The notes beneath the pieces are model-generated. The model did no database searches. It saw only the letters and a program-made list of their open reading frames with translations, and was not told where the DNA came from. 64,000 nt of DNA from an uncultured Agathobaculum sp. (GTDB taxonomy: Bacteria > Bacillota > Clostridia > Oscillospirales > Butyricicoccaceae). Positions within the stretch are counted from its first letter, which is position 1. Each line of letters begins with the position of its first letter. Shown piece by piece: positions 32,730 to 40,977 of this stretch. The translations under genes were made by a program, and so were the position numbers. Location of the stretch: assembly GCF_944380985.1 (NCBI RefSeq), contig NZ_CALWJJ010000001.1, positions 1 through 64,000 on the forward strand. Reading direction: 5' to 3'.

Positions 32730-34284
32730 TCCCTCACCGGCAGCCATCTGGCAAAAATACGAGCGTGACCGCGACTACAAACGTTGGATCGGGCTGTATG
32801 ACCGCGTGCGACGCAACGAGGCATTCTATCTCGGCCGGCAGTGGGAAGGGCTTCGCGTACATTCGCTCGATCCGCTGATCTTCAACGTGCTGCGGCGCTG
32901 TGTCAACCTGTTCGTATCCATGCTGGTATCGGACGATGTGGCCGTACGCGCCCAGCCGTTTGAAATGGACGAGCAAGGCCGTCACACAGCCCGTGTGCTC
33001 GAACGCGCTTTTGCAGCGGCAATCGAACGATCGGGTGTCAAAGCGCTCGGCCGGCCGCTGCTCAAAAACGCGTGCGTCGACGGCGACGCCTGTTTTTACA
33101 TCCACTTTGACCCCGCGCTCGAAACCGGCCAGGCCGTCAAGGGAGATATTGCGGTTGACCTCATCGACTCTACCAACATCTGCTTTGGCAACCCGGCCTG
33201 CGACGAGGTGCAGCGCCAGCCCTATCTCATCATTGCCATGCGGCGCGATGTGGATGAGGTGCGGCAGGAGGCCAAGGCGAACGGCATGGGCGAGAGCGAA
33301 ATTGAAGCGATCCGGCCGGACGACACAAGCGACTATCTGCGCTACCGTCTAAATGGCGAAACTGACCGCGTGACTGTGCTGCTGCACATGCGGAAAACCG
33401 ATAAGGGCGTTGCTTTCTGCAAGACAACGCGCACCGCGACCATCATGCGCGAAAAAGAGCTGCCCTACCGCTACTATCCGGTCACCCACCTGTGCTGGAA
33501 CCGGGTGCGCGGCTCGTGCCACGGCGAAAGCCCGCTGACCGAGGCTATACCCAATCAAATTGCGATCAACAAGCTGTATTCGATGTATGTGCAATGCATC
33601 AAGCAGGTGGCCTTTCCCAAGATTATCTACGATATGACCCGCTTCCCAAACGGCTGGTCAAACGATGTGGGCAAGGCAGTCGGCATGCGCGGTAATCCAA
33701 ACGAGGCTATCGCAACCGCGTTTCGCGCGCCCGACATCTCCTCTCAGGTGCTCGGTCTGTTAAAACAAATGATGACCGACACCGCAGAGCTGATGGGCGC
33801 GAGCGAGGCCGCGCTCGGCACGGTCAAGCCGGATAATACCTCGGCGATCGTTGCAGTGCAGAACGCGACCGCCGCCCCGCTCGAGCTGACCAAAATGGAA
33901 TTTTACCGCTTTACCGAGGACTGGGCGCGCATCTTCCTTGACTTGATGGGAGCGCACTATGGCACGCGCACAGTCATCGTCTCGGATGGAACAGGCGGCG
34001 CGCCGGAGCGGCAGTCGTTTGACTTTTCCACGCTCGCCGGGCAGGACATGCGTTTGCAGGTGGACGTTGGCGCGGCAAGCTACTGGTCCGAGACCATGCA
34101 GACCATGACAAACGACCATTTGCTCGAAAGCGGCGTTATCACCGATCCGCTCATCTATCTGGAAAACGTGCCCGATTATCAGGTGCGCGGCAAACACGAC
34201 CTGCTGCATGCGCTCCGCATGCAGCGCCAGCAGCAAAAGGAGGAAACCGCAAATGCAAACCAACCGCAAGCAGAACAACCCTAA
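32719..34284 (+). CDS. Phage portal protein (P22-like)
   Basis: Dodecameric gateway through which DNA enters and leaves the head (521 aa). The N-terminus has YDRVRRNEAFYLGRQWEGL and FNVLRRCVNLFVSMLVSDDV, and the centre HLCWNRVRGSCHGESPLTEAIPNQIAINKLYS, a pattern of podovirus/P22-type portals. MTDTAELMGASEAALGTVKPDNTSA is the crown-stem region, and a Gln-rich tail ends the protein. I chose the ATG at 32719, which has AGAGGAGG six bases upstream; the ATG at 32713 is too close. It follows TerL and precedes the scaffold, in normal phage order. Confidence 0.85.
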   Translation: MRFDPSPAAIWQKYERDRDYKRWIGLYDRVRRNEAFYLGRQWEGLRVHSLDPLIFNVLRRCVNLFVSMLVSDDVAVRAQPFEMDEQGRHTARVLERAFAAAIERSGVKALGRPLLKNACVDGDACFYIHFDPALETGQAVKGDIAVDLIDSTNICFGNPACDEVQRQPYLIIAMRRDVDEVRQEAKANGMGESEIEAIRPDDTSDYLRYRLNGETDRVTVLLHMRKTDKGVAFCKTTRTATIMREKELPYRYYPVTHLCWNRVRGSCHGESPLTEAIPNQIAINKLYSMYVQCIKQVAFPKIIYDMTRFPNGWSNDVGKAVGMRGNPNEAIATAFRAPDISSQVLGLLKQMMTDTAELMGASEAALGTVKPDNTSAIVAVQNATAAPLELTKMEFYRFTEDWARIFLDLMGAHYGTRTVIVSDGTGGAPERQSFDFSTLAGQDMRLQVDVGAASYWSETMQTMTNDHLLESGVITDPLIYLENVPDYQVRGKHDLLHALRMQRQQQKEETANANQPQAEQP

Positions 34285-34795
34285 GCAGCAGACCATGCCT
34301 GCGCAGCCGCAGGCACAGACGCAGCCCCCTGCCCCGTCCGAGGCAAACCCGTTTGCGTCAGCCGGCGCGGATATGCAGCCGCAGGCGCAGCCCGGCACGC
34401 AGCAAACCTTCCCCGTTCCGGTGGACGGACAGACGGTCGAGCTGACGATCGACGAACTGATCCAGGCGGCGAGCCTCGGCCTGTCCAAGCAGAACGCCTA
34501 TGTGCGCCGCAACCGGGCCGCCGCCGGCATGACAAACGGACAGATCTACGCAGCGTTCGTTGAGGAATACCCGGACGTCCGCCCCGAGGACATCCCACAG
34601 CAGGTATGGCAGTGGGCGCAGCAGGAAGGCTCGCTCGTCTCCGCCTATCGCAAGTGGGAGATACTGACGCTCAAGGACGAACTGGAGGCGATGGAGATGA
34701 ATCAGAAAAACCGCCGTGCAGCCGTCGGCCCAGCACAGTCGGACGGCGAGCCTGCGGGCGTCGACCCAGTGACCTTGGCTTTGCTAGGCCGATAA
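34253..34795 (+). CDS. Scaffold-like protein of the capsid cassette
   Basis: Protein of 180 aa between portal and major capsid genes, where phages encode the scaffold. It has a low-complexity Gln/Pro/Ala N-terminus (residues 1-50), then VDGQTVELTIDELIQAASLGLSKQNAYVRRN and a helical, charged C-terminal half (KWEILTLKDELEAMEMNQKNRR). Scaffold genes diverge fast, so position and composition are the main evidence. The ATG at 34253 has AGGAGG upstream and lies within the end of the portal gene. Confidence 0.6.
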   Translation: MQTNRKQNNPKQQTMPAQPQAQTQPPAPSEANPFASAGADMQPQAQPGTQQTFPVPVDGQTVELTIDELIQAASLGLSKQNAYVRRNRAAAGMTNGQIYAAFVEEYPDVRPEDIPQQVWQWAQQEGSLVSAYRKWEILTLKDELEAMEMNQKNRRAAVGPAQSDGEPAGVDPVTLALLGR

Positions 34796-34965
34796 CGCCC
34801 TAACAAAGCATGATCCGGGGTATCCCCATACCCTCGGTATCTGCGCCGCCACGGCGCAGGGTCGTAGCGAAATTCCGGCGCGTATGCCGTCGGCATTTCC
34901 AATCCTATGCCGCTTCGCTCCTAGCGGGCGGCAGCTACTCACTACTTTGACAGGAGGTTACTATT
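34796..34965 (+). other. Palindrome-rich spacer before the major capsid gene
   Basis: No ORF. It contains several short hairpins: GGGGTAT/ATACCC, TGCGCCG/CGGCGCA, ATGCCG/CGGCAT and a CGC..GCG hairpin. It ends in an AGGAGG ribosome site for the capsid gene. It could be a processing or stability element that raises capsid mRNA. Confidence 0.4.
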
Positions 34966-36000
34966 ATGGCTATCAATCTTGCTACCAAATATTCTGACCA
35001 AATCGCTGAGGTATTCACGCGCGCGTCTTTCATCAAGGGTAAAACCGCGGAGACTTTCGACCTGACCGGCGTCAAAACGCTTAAGGTGTACACGCCTATC
35101 ACGGTCGAAGAGGTCGATTACGACCGTGACGGTGGCCTTGCCCGCTACGGCGATGTGACCGAGATGCAGGACGTTGTGCAGGAGCTGACTATGACGCAGG
35201 ACAAGGCGTTCACTCTCACGATTGACAAGGGCAACAACCTCGATCAGAACCTTGTCAAAAACGCCGCCGATATGCTTCGCTTGCAACTAAACGAAAAGTC
35301 CACCCCCGCAGCGGACCGATATGCATTCCGCCGCTTTGTCACCATGGCGGGTACGATCGCAGAAAGCGCGGCCAAGCCGACTAAGTCCGACATCATTAGC
35401 AAAATCGCGGACGCCTCTCAGGCGCTTGACGATGCGCTCGTGCCGGATGACAACCGCTACCTCTACCTGACAAGCGAAATGTACAAGCTTGTATGCACCT
35501 CGGATGAATTTGCAGGCGTTGACGTGCTCGCACGCCAATCGATCGCTAAGGGCGTGTGCGGCGAGGTATTCGGTATGAACGTGGTGCGCGTGCCTAAGTC
35601 CTATCTGCCGGATGACGTGTACTTCCTCGTCGCGCACAAGGACGCGGTGCTCATGCCTTACAAGATCGCCGATGCCAAGGTGCACGAGGACCCGGTCGGC
35701 GTATCCGGCGCACTAATCGAAGGCCGCCATTATTACGACGCCTATGTGCTCGGCGCCAAGTGCGGCGGCGTATATGCGCTCGTTGCAACGGGCAAGGTAT
35801 CTGCCGCACCGTCAATCGCCTCGAAAAAGATCACCGGCAACGGCGCGATCCGCTACACTCTCGACGGTTCTGATCCCCGCTATTCGGATTCCGCCAAGGA
35901 CTATGTGGCAAACACCGAGCTGACCGCCGAGACAGGCTGCAAGATCCGCGCATACGCGGTTGAGACCGGCAAGTATCCGTCTGCCGTTGCAGAAGGCTGA
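34966..36000 (+). CDS. Major capsid protein with C-terminal chitobiase/Ig-like domain
   Basis: Shell protein of 344 aa. The first 275 residues look like a phage coat protein of the P22/HK97-fold group: LATKYSDQIAEVFTRASFIKG, TVEEVDYDRDGGLARYGDVTEM, QDKAFTLTIDKGNNLDQN and LYLTSEMYKLVCTSDEF. After GGVYALVATGKV the last 65 residues change to IRYTLDGSDPRYSDSAKDY...CKIRAYAVETGK, the pattern of CHB_HEX_C-type beta-sandwiches, probably displayed on the shell surface. AGGAGG precedes the ATG. A hairpin after the stop may protect this abundant mRNA. Confidence 0.82.
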   Translation: MAINLATKYSDQIAEVFTRASFIKGKTAETFDLTGVKTLKVYTPITVEEVDYDRDGGLARYGDVTEMQDVVQELTMTQDKAFTLTIDKGNNLDQNLVKNAADMLRLQLNEKSTPAADRYAFRRFVTMAGTIAESAAKPTKSDIISKIADASQALDDALVPDDNRYLYLTSEMYKLVCTSDEFAGVDVLARQSIAKGVCGEVFGMNVVRVPKSYLPDDVYFLVAHKDAVLMPYKIADAKVHEDPVGVSGALIEGRHYYDAYVLGAKCGGVYALVATGKVSAAPSIASKKITGNGAIRYTLDGSDPRYSDSAKDYVANTELTAETGCKIRAYAVETGKYPSAVAEG

Positions 36001-36001
36001 C

Positions 36002-36034
36002 GGGCCAAAGCCGCCTTTTCAGGCGGCTTTGCCC
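36002..36034 (+). terminator. Hairpin after the capsid gene (weak terminator or stabiliser)
   Basis: GGGC-CAAAGCCGCC pairs with GGCGGCTTT-GCCC; no T-run follows, so read-through to the connector gene is likely. Confidence 0.5.
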
Positions 36035-36071
36035 GCCATAACCCACATACCGATTGCAAAGGAGGAATTCT

Positions 36072-36440
36072 ATGACCGGAACCGCATGCTATCACGCCGC
36101 GCTGAACCTTCTTTCGGAGACCCCGAACAGCGGCGTTTACTACGAGCAGTTCGCACTGGGGGCGATCAACCAGCTGCTCGCCAACAGCTTGCGTGAGATC
36201 AATGCCAAGCGCACGCTCGGCGGCGATACGCCCTATACTGCCCCGCCGTATATGGAAACGCTCAGCGATGAGATCCCTGCCGACGACTATCTCGTGCGCG
36301 AGTGCTTTCCTTATGGGCTGGCGGCCCTGCTTGTGGCGGATGACGATAAGGCCAAGTTCAACTGGGCGGCCGCTGAATACACCGACCGGCTGCTGCGCCA
36401 CTGCCCGGCGCAGCTGACCGGCATCCAGGAGATGGTCTGA
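36072..36440 (+). CDS. Head completion / connector-like protein
   Basis: Protein of 122 aa following the capsid gene, the usual place for the adaptor that seals the portal. It is mostly alpha-helical (YYEQFALGAINQLLANSLREINAKR, FNWAAAEYTDRLLRHC). The ATG at 36072 follows AGGAGG, and its stop overlaps the next start (ATGGTCTGATG), so translation is coupled. No family motif is clear; the assignment rests on position and size. Confidence 0.55.
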   Translation: MTGTACYHAALNLLSETPNSGVYYEQFALGAINQLLANSLREINAKRTLGGDTPYTAPPYMETLSDEIPADDYLVRECFPYGLAALLVADDDKAKFNWAAAEYTDRLLRHCPAQLTGIQEMV

Positions 36441-38260
36441 TGCGCGCCTATCAATTTCCACAGATCGAAACCGAGCATACAACCGTGATCAGCCGCTTTG
36501 GCGGCATAGACTTTCGAACCCATCCAACCAAGGTCTCGCTTTCCCGTTCGCCCGATATGCAGAATATGATCTGCGACCAGAGCGATTTCCTCGTAAAGCG
36601 CACCGGCTGGAAGACGCAGCATACCTATTCCGCGCCGATCTACGGGCTGTTTCCGCTGCCGGATGGCACGGGATTTGCTGTCCATGCGGGCAGCAAACTG
36701 TACTGCCGCCTGAGTACAGGCGCACAGACCGAGCTGTGCGTTGATATGAACCAGGCATTTTCCCAGGCCTTTGTGATGAACGGCGTGCTCTATGTGCTTG
36801 ACGGGCAAATCTTCCGTGCCGTGCGGCGCAATGCGGAAAATACCGCGTGGGAGGCCGTTAAGGTGCAGGACATTGCTTATGTGCCGACTACTACAATCTC
36901 GGCCGTGCCGACTGGCGGCGGCACGACCTACGAGAACGTAAACCTGATCACACCAAAGCGCATCAACACGTTTATCGGAGACGGATCGGCCACACAGTTC
37001 CAGCTGGATGCAAAGGATCTAGACGATGCGACGGTCACCGCTGAGGTCGACGGCGCGGCGGTCACAGTTTCCTCGGTCGACCGTACAAACGGAATCGTGA
37101 CGCTTGCCTCAGCGCCCGCTAACGGCAACGGCCTTGCCAATGTGTCGATCTGCTTTTCCAAAACCGTGGACGGGTATGCAGACAAGATCAACAAATGCCG
37201 TTTTGCCGGGCTATACGGCGGCAAAAACGACACGCGCGTCTTTGTTGCTGGCAACCCGGAGGAGCCTAATTGCGACTGGCAGAGCGGACTGTATGACCCA
37301 ACCTACTTCCCCGACCTCGGCTACACCCGCATGGGCACCGACGCCTCCGCAATCATCGGCTACCTCAAGCAGTATGACAGCCAGCTCGTCATCAAGTCGG
37401 GCGGCGCACAGGAGGCAACCAGCTATCTGCGCTCCTACATGATGGCCGACGACGGCACGGCGCTCTATCCCCTCAAACAGGGTACGCAGGGCGAGGGCGC
37501 TGTCGCCCCGCGCAGCTTTGCAACACTCGGAGACCTGCCGCTGTTTCTGTCCGCGCGTGGAGTGCAGGGCATATTTGGCACCGCGGTCGCCGAGCAGCGC
37601 ACCATCCGTTCGGTATCCGACGCGATTGTGCCCCGGCTCGCCGCTGAGCAAGGGTTAGAAAACGCCTGCGCGCTTGTGTTCGAGGGCAAATATTATCTGG
37701 CCGTTGACAGCCATATCTACATTGCCGACAGCGCGCTTTCCGATCAAAACGGCGACCCCTCATGGTTTTACTGGAGCGATGTGCCCGCGCAGTGCCTAGC
37801 CACGCTGGATGGACGGCTGTGGTTCGGCACGGCGGACGGCAAGCTGTGCCGCTTTGCAGACGCCGCCGAAGATCACGCATACAGCGATGACGGCGCCGCG
37901 ATCGACGCGTACTGGCGCACGCCGACTCTGCCGCTTGCGGACTGGGGGCGCGTCAAGACCGTGCGTGATGTGGTGCCGACACTTATGCCATACTCGCGCT
38001 CGGGCGCGACCGTCCAGTATGAAAGCGAGAACGGACAGACGCTTGCGCTCTCGCGCAATATGGATCTGTTCTCTTTCAAAACGCTGGATTTCTCGCGCTT
38101 TTCATTCCGCTGTATCCCGGGTGCGATCAGCTACCGCACACGCTGGCGACAGCATCGTATGCCGCTGCTCGCGGTGCGCATCGGCAACAACAGAGTGGAT
38201 GAGCCCTTCGGTCTGCTGGCAATCACCATCCGCTGGACGCAGGGCCAGGCTGTCAATTAA
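36440..38260 (+). CDS. Large phage structural protein, possibly beta-propeller plug (P22 gp10-like)
   Basis: Protein of 606 aa rich in short beta segments. The N-terminus (FGGIDFRTHPTKVSLSRSPDMQNM..., then VKRTGWKTQ) has the look of phage tail-hub or DNA-stabilising propeller proteins that cap the portal. Repeated strands such as GLFPLPDGTGFAVHAGSKLYCRL and ARGVQGIFGTAVAEQRTIRSV fit blade repeats, and the C-terminus ends in a beta-rich segment (LLAITIRWTQGQAVN). No adhesin or enzyme motif is seen. Portal plug/tail hub is inferred from fold look and gene order. Confidence 0.55.
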   Translation: MRAYQFPQIETEHTTVISRFGGIDFRTHPTKVSLSRSPDMQNMICDQSDFLVKRTGWKTQHTYSAPIYGLFPLPDGTGFAVHAGSKLYCRLSTGAQTELCVDMNQAFSQAFVMNGVLYVLDGQIFRAVRRNAENTAWEAVKVQDIAYVPTTTISAVPTGGGTTYENVNLITPKRINTFIGDGSATQFQLDAKDLDDATVTAEVDGAAVTVSSVDRTNGIVTLASAPANGNGLANVSICFSKTVDGYADKINKCRFAGLYGGKNDTRVFVAGNPEEPNCDWQSGLYDPTYFPDLGYTRMGTDASAIIGYLKQYDSQLVIKSGGAQEATSYLRSYMMADDGTALYPLKQGTQGEGAVAPRSFATLGDLPLFLSARGVQGIFGTAVAEQRTIRSVSDAIVPRLAAEQGLENACALVFEGKYYLAVDSHIYIADSALSDQNGDPSWFYWSDVPAQCLATLDGRLWFGTADGKLCRFADAAEDHAYSDDGAAIDAYWRTPTLPLADWGRVKTVRDVVPTLMPYSRSGATVQYESENGQTLALSRNMDLFSFKTLDFSRFSFRCIPGAISYRTRWRQHRMPLLAVRIGNNRVDEPFGLLAITIRWTQGQAVN

Positions 38261-38277
38261 GAAAGGAGGGATAGGCT

Positions 38278-39228
38278 TTGGCAAAAAATTATAAAGAAGA
38301 TTTTGATTATTCCTATGCAATCTCCCAAACGCAGGATGCTTCCAAACGTCAGCAGCTGCTTGCCGAGCGGCAAAACAAGATCGACGCAGAGGGCCTTGCG
38401 GGCAAGGTACCCTCAAATGAGGCTGTGGCGACGTGGAACGGTGAATATCGTCCGTATTCAGTCTCCTCCGGCAGCAGAAACGACTCCTCCGGCGGCTCCA
38501 ATGCGCTCATGCAGCTGTATGAGGCTGCTGAGCAGGCGCGTCTCCAACGATTTGAGGCGGCACGCGAACATATCCGCCAACAGCTGGAAAGCAATCTGTC
38601 CTCAATCGAGAGCGACTACACGGCCGGCATGACGCAGACCGATATCAACGCGCGCCAGTCCGCCGTGTATAACGAGGAAAAGCTTGCCGCGCTCGGACTG
38701 AACATGGGTGCGCGGAACGCCTCTGCCACCTCGGGCGCTGCGGAGTCCAGCCGCGTCGCGCTCGACAACCAATACCGCAGCGACTTAAACGCACTTGGCC
38801 AGGCTCGCTTGTCCGCCCGCGCCGCCGCGCACAGTGCGGCCGCCGATCAGCAGGCCGCGCTGGAGCAGCAGTATTACAGCGCCGCGGAAAACGCCGCGCT
38901 CCAGCAGGCACAAATGCAGCTGACCCAGCTCAATGCCGACCGCGATTACAGCCTCTCACTGGCTGGGCTGACCGGCTTTATAAACGGCACGCCTACCTTG
39001 TCCTGGCATAACTATCAGCTAAATGCAAACCAAACCGCCGCGCAGATCGCCAGCGACAGCCAAGCGCAGGCTTACGAGCAGGCGCTCAACCGCTGGAAGA
39101 CCAGTGGCTATGTGCAGGCGGGAGACGCCGCCATCCTTGGTGTGCCCGCCGGCACGCCGACCGCGGATGTCAGCTATCAAAACGCCAATCTCGCACTTCA
39201 GCAATGGAAAGCCGGCTACTGGTACTGA
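38278..39228 (+). CDS. Coiled-coil terminal protein of the capsid cassette (ejection-protein-like)
   Basis: Last cassette gene (316 aa), starting at a TTG preceded by AGGAGGG. It has a Ser/Gly linker at about 60-80 and a long Ala/Gln-rich helical region at about 80-225 (RFEAAREHIRQQLESNLSSIESDY, AAADQQAALEQQYYSAAENAALQQAQMQL), then a compact C-terminus with repeated W/Y residues (ALQQWKAGYWY). Long Ala/Gln helices resemble podovirus internal or DNA-ejection proteins, but also tape-like proteins; I cannot decide. A strong terminator follows. Confidence 0.5.
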   Translation: MAKNYKEDFDYSYAISQTQDASKRQQLLAERQNKIDAEGLAGKVPSNEAVATWNGEYRPYSVSSGSRNDSSGGSNALMQLYEAAEQARLQRFEAAREHIRQQLESNLSSIESDYTAGMTQTDINARQSAVYNEEKLAALGLNMGARNASATSGAAESSRVALDNQYRSDLNALGQARLSARAAAHSAAADQQAALEQQYYSAAENAALQQAQMQLTQLNADRDYSLSLAGLTGFINGTPTLSWHNYQLNANQTAAQIASDSQAQAYEQALNRWKTSGYVQAGDAAILGVPAGTPTADVSYQNANLALQQWKAGYWY

Positions 39229-39243
39229 CTCGGCCGGCACAAA

Positions 39244-39273
39244 AAAGCCGCTCACCATCAGGTGAGCGGCTTT
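39244..39273. terminator. Bidirectional terminator between the capsid cassette and metY
   Basis: AAAGCCGCTCACC pairs with GGTGAGCGGCTTT, 4-base loop, with T-runs both ways. Confidence 0.9.
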
Positions 39274-39303
39274 GCCGTTTTTTTAATATGCTCGCGGAAC
39301 AAA

Positions 39304-40572
39304 TTAGTCTAGCTGCGCCAGCGCCTGATCGAGATCGTCGATAATATCCTCTACATTTTCAAGGCCGACCGACACCCGCACAAGACCGGGCTGAATGCCT
39401 GCGGCAACGAGCTGCTCGTCTGTCAGCTGGCGGTGGGTTTCGGAGGCCGGGTGCAGCACGCAGGTGCGTATATCCGCGACATGCACCTCGTTGCAGGCGA
39501 GCTTGAGGCTGTCCATAAACCGCATAGCGGGCGCGCGGCCGCCCTTGATGTCAATCGACATAACGCCCGAGCACCCAAGCGGCAGGTATTTCTGAGCGCG
39601 CGCATAATATTCATTATCCGGCAGGCCAGGATAGCGCACAGACGCGACCTTGTCCGACTTTTGCAAATGCTTTGCCACGGTAAACGCATTTTCGCAGTAC
39701 TGCTTCATACGCACAGGCAGCGTTTCAAGGCCCATATTGAGCAGAAACGCCGAATGCGCCGCCGGATAACAGCCAAAATCACGCATTAGTTGCATGCGCG
39801 CCTTGATGATATAGGCAAGGTTGCCGAAATCCCGGGTGTATATTACGCCGTGATAGGTCTCGTCCGGCTCAGTAAAATCCGCAAACTTGCCGGAGGCCGA
39901 CCAGTCAAACTTGCCGCTGTCCACGATCACGCCGCCGCCCTGCACGGCGTGGCCGTCCATATACTTGGTAGTCGAGTGGGTGACGATGTCCGCGCCCCAC
40001 TCGAACGGGCGGCAAAGGATCGGGGTGGCAAAGGTATTGTCCACGATGAGCGGCACGCCGTTGCGATGCGCGATGCCCGCCCACTTTTCAATATCGAACA
40101 CAGTCAGCGCGGGATTTGCAAGCGTTTCGCCAAAAACCGCCTTGGTGTTTGGCTTGAACAGCTTTTGAATCTCCTCCTCATCCGCCTCGGCATCCGCCCA
40201 GATGCACTCGATCCCCAGCCGCCTGAGCGTTACGCCAAACAGGTTGATCGTTCCCCCATAGATTGTGGAGACCGCGATAAAGCTATCCCCTGCCGAGCAC
40301 AGGTTGAGAATGGCAAGCAGGTTTGCCGCCTGGCCGGAGGAGGTCAGCATCGCGCCCGCACCGCCCTCGAGCGCGGCGATCTTCTTCTCGACCGCGTCGC
40401 AGGTGGGGTTGGCAAAGCGGGAATACATAAACTCGGTCGGCATGTCAAACAGTGCGGCGACATGCTCTGTCGAGTCAAACCGGTAGGTGGTGGACTGCAC
40501 GATCGGCAGCGCACCTGGCCCGCCGTTTTCCGGCGCATAGCCTGCGTGTAGGCAGCTGGTTTCGATTTTCAT
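39304..40572 (-). CDS. metY: O-acetylhomoserine sulfhydrylase (MetY type)
   Basis: PLP enzyme that makes homocysteine from O-acetylhomoserine and sulfide (422 aa, MetY length; cystathionine synthases are shorter). Signatures are THAG-like SCLHAGYAPENGGPGALPIVQSTTYRF, SRFANPTCDAVEKKIAALEGG, the PLP-lysine motif HSTTKYMDGHAVQGGGV, and SVGLENVEDIIDDLDQAL at the end. AGGAG lies upstream of the ATG. No SAM riboswitch is seen in the 190 bases upstream. A closely related gamma-lyase activity cannot be excluded. Confidence 0.9.
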   Translation of the reverse strand: MKIETSCLHAGYAPENGGPGALPIVQSTTYRFDSTEHVAALFDMPTEFMYSRFANPTCDAVEKKIAALEGGAGAMLTSSGQAANLLAILNLCSAGDSFIAVSTIYGGTINLFGVTLRRLGIECIWADAEADEEEIQKLFKPNTKAVFGETLANPALTVFDIEKWAGIAHRNGVPLIVDNTFATPILCRPFEWGADIVTHSTTKYMDGHAVQGGGVIVDSGKFDWSASGKFADFTEPDETYHGVIYTRDFGNLAYIIKARMQLMRDFGCYPAAHSAFLLNMGLETLPVRMKQYCENAFTVAKHLQKSDKVASVRYPGLPDNEYYARAQKYLPLGCSGVMSIDIKGGRAPAMRFMDSLKLACNEVHVADIRTCVLHPASETHRQLTDEQLVAAGIQPGLVRVSVGLENVEDIIDDLDQALAQLD

Positions 40573-40764
40573 GATAAAACTCCTTTGTGGGGAAATCGTT
40601 AATATGGGATTATTTTACCATGCGGCGCACGCCTGGGTCAAGGCGAAAAACCTACTTTTTATATAGGATAATGTTCATCGTATCGGCACATATTTGCGCA
40701 TGGACTTTGTCCATCCGCTTTGCTATAATAATGATAGATCAACCCCCATGAAGGGAGACTCGAT

Positions 40765-40977
40765 ATGACCGATGAAAAGATCGCGCGCATAAACGCGCTT
40801 GCGAAAAAAGCCAAGGCCGAGGAGCTGACCGAGGACGAGCGGGCCGAGCAGCAGGCGTTACGCGCGGAATATATTGCGAGTTTTCGCCGAAGCCTCAAGG
40901 CGCAGCTGGACAATACGATCGTCTTAAACCCGGACGGCACCGCCTACCGCCTGCGTCAGAAAAGGAACGGCCATTGA
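40765..40977 (+). CDS. DUF896 family protein (YnzC-like)
   Basis: Small two-helix protein of 70 aa: the DUF896 helical hairpin KIARINALAKKAKAEELTEDERAEQQALRAEYIASFR, then a short tail VLNPDGTAYRLRQKR. Family members in Bacillus include SOS-linked YneA-operon proteins, but the role is unknown. GGGAG precedes the ATG. Its stop overlaps the cca TTG start (ATTGA), so the genes are coupled. Confidence 0.9.
   Translation: MTDEKIARINALAKKAKAEELTEDERAEQQALRAEYIASFRRSLKAQLDNTIVLNPDGTAYRLRQKRNGH

Noticed and set aside
34253-34795. Scaffold-like gene as a capsid maturation protease
   Set aside because: No Ser-His or other protease motif; composition is that of a disordered or helical scaffold.
30828-39303. 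att sites flanking the capsid cassette
   Set aside because: Reading both flanks by eye showed no direct repeat long enough to count, and no tRNA gene adjoins either end.
40573-40764. SAM riboswitch upstream of metY
   Set aside because: No S-box core motifs are visible and there is no terminator/antiterminator pair.
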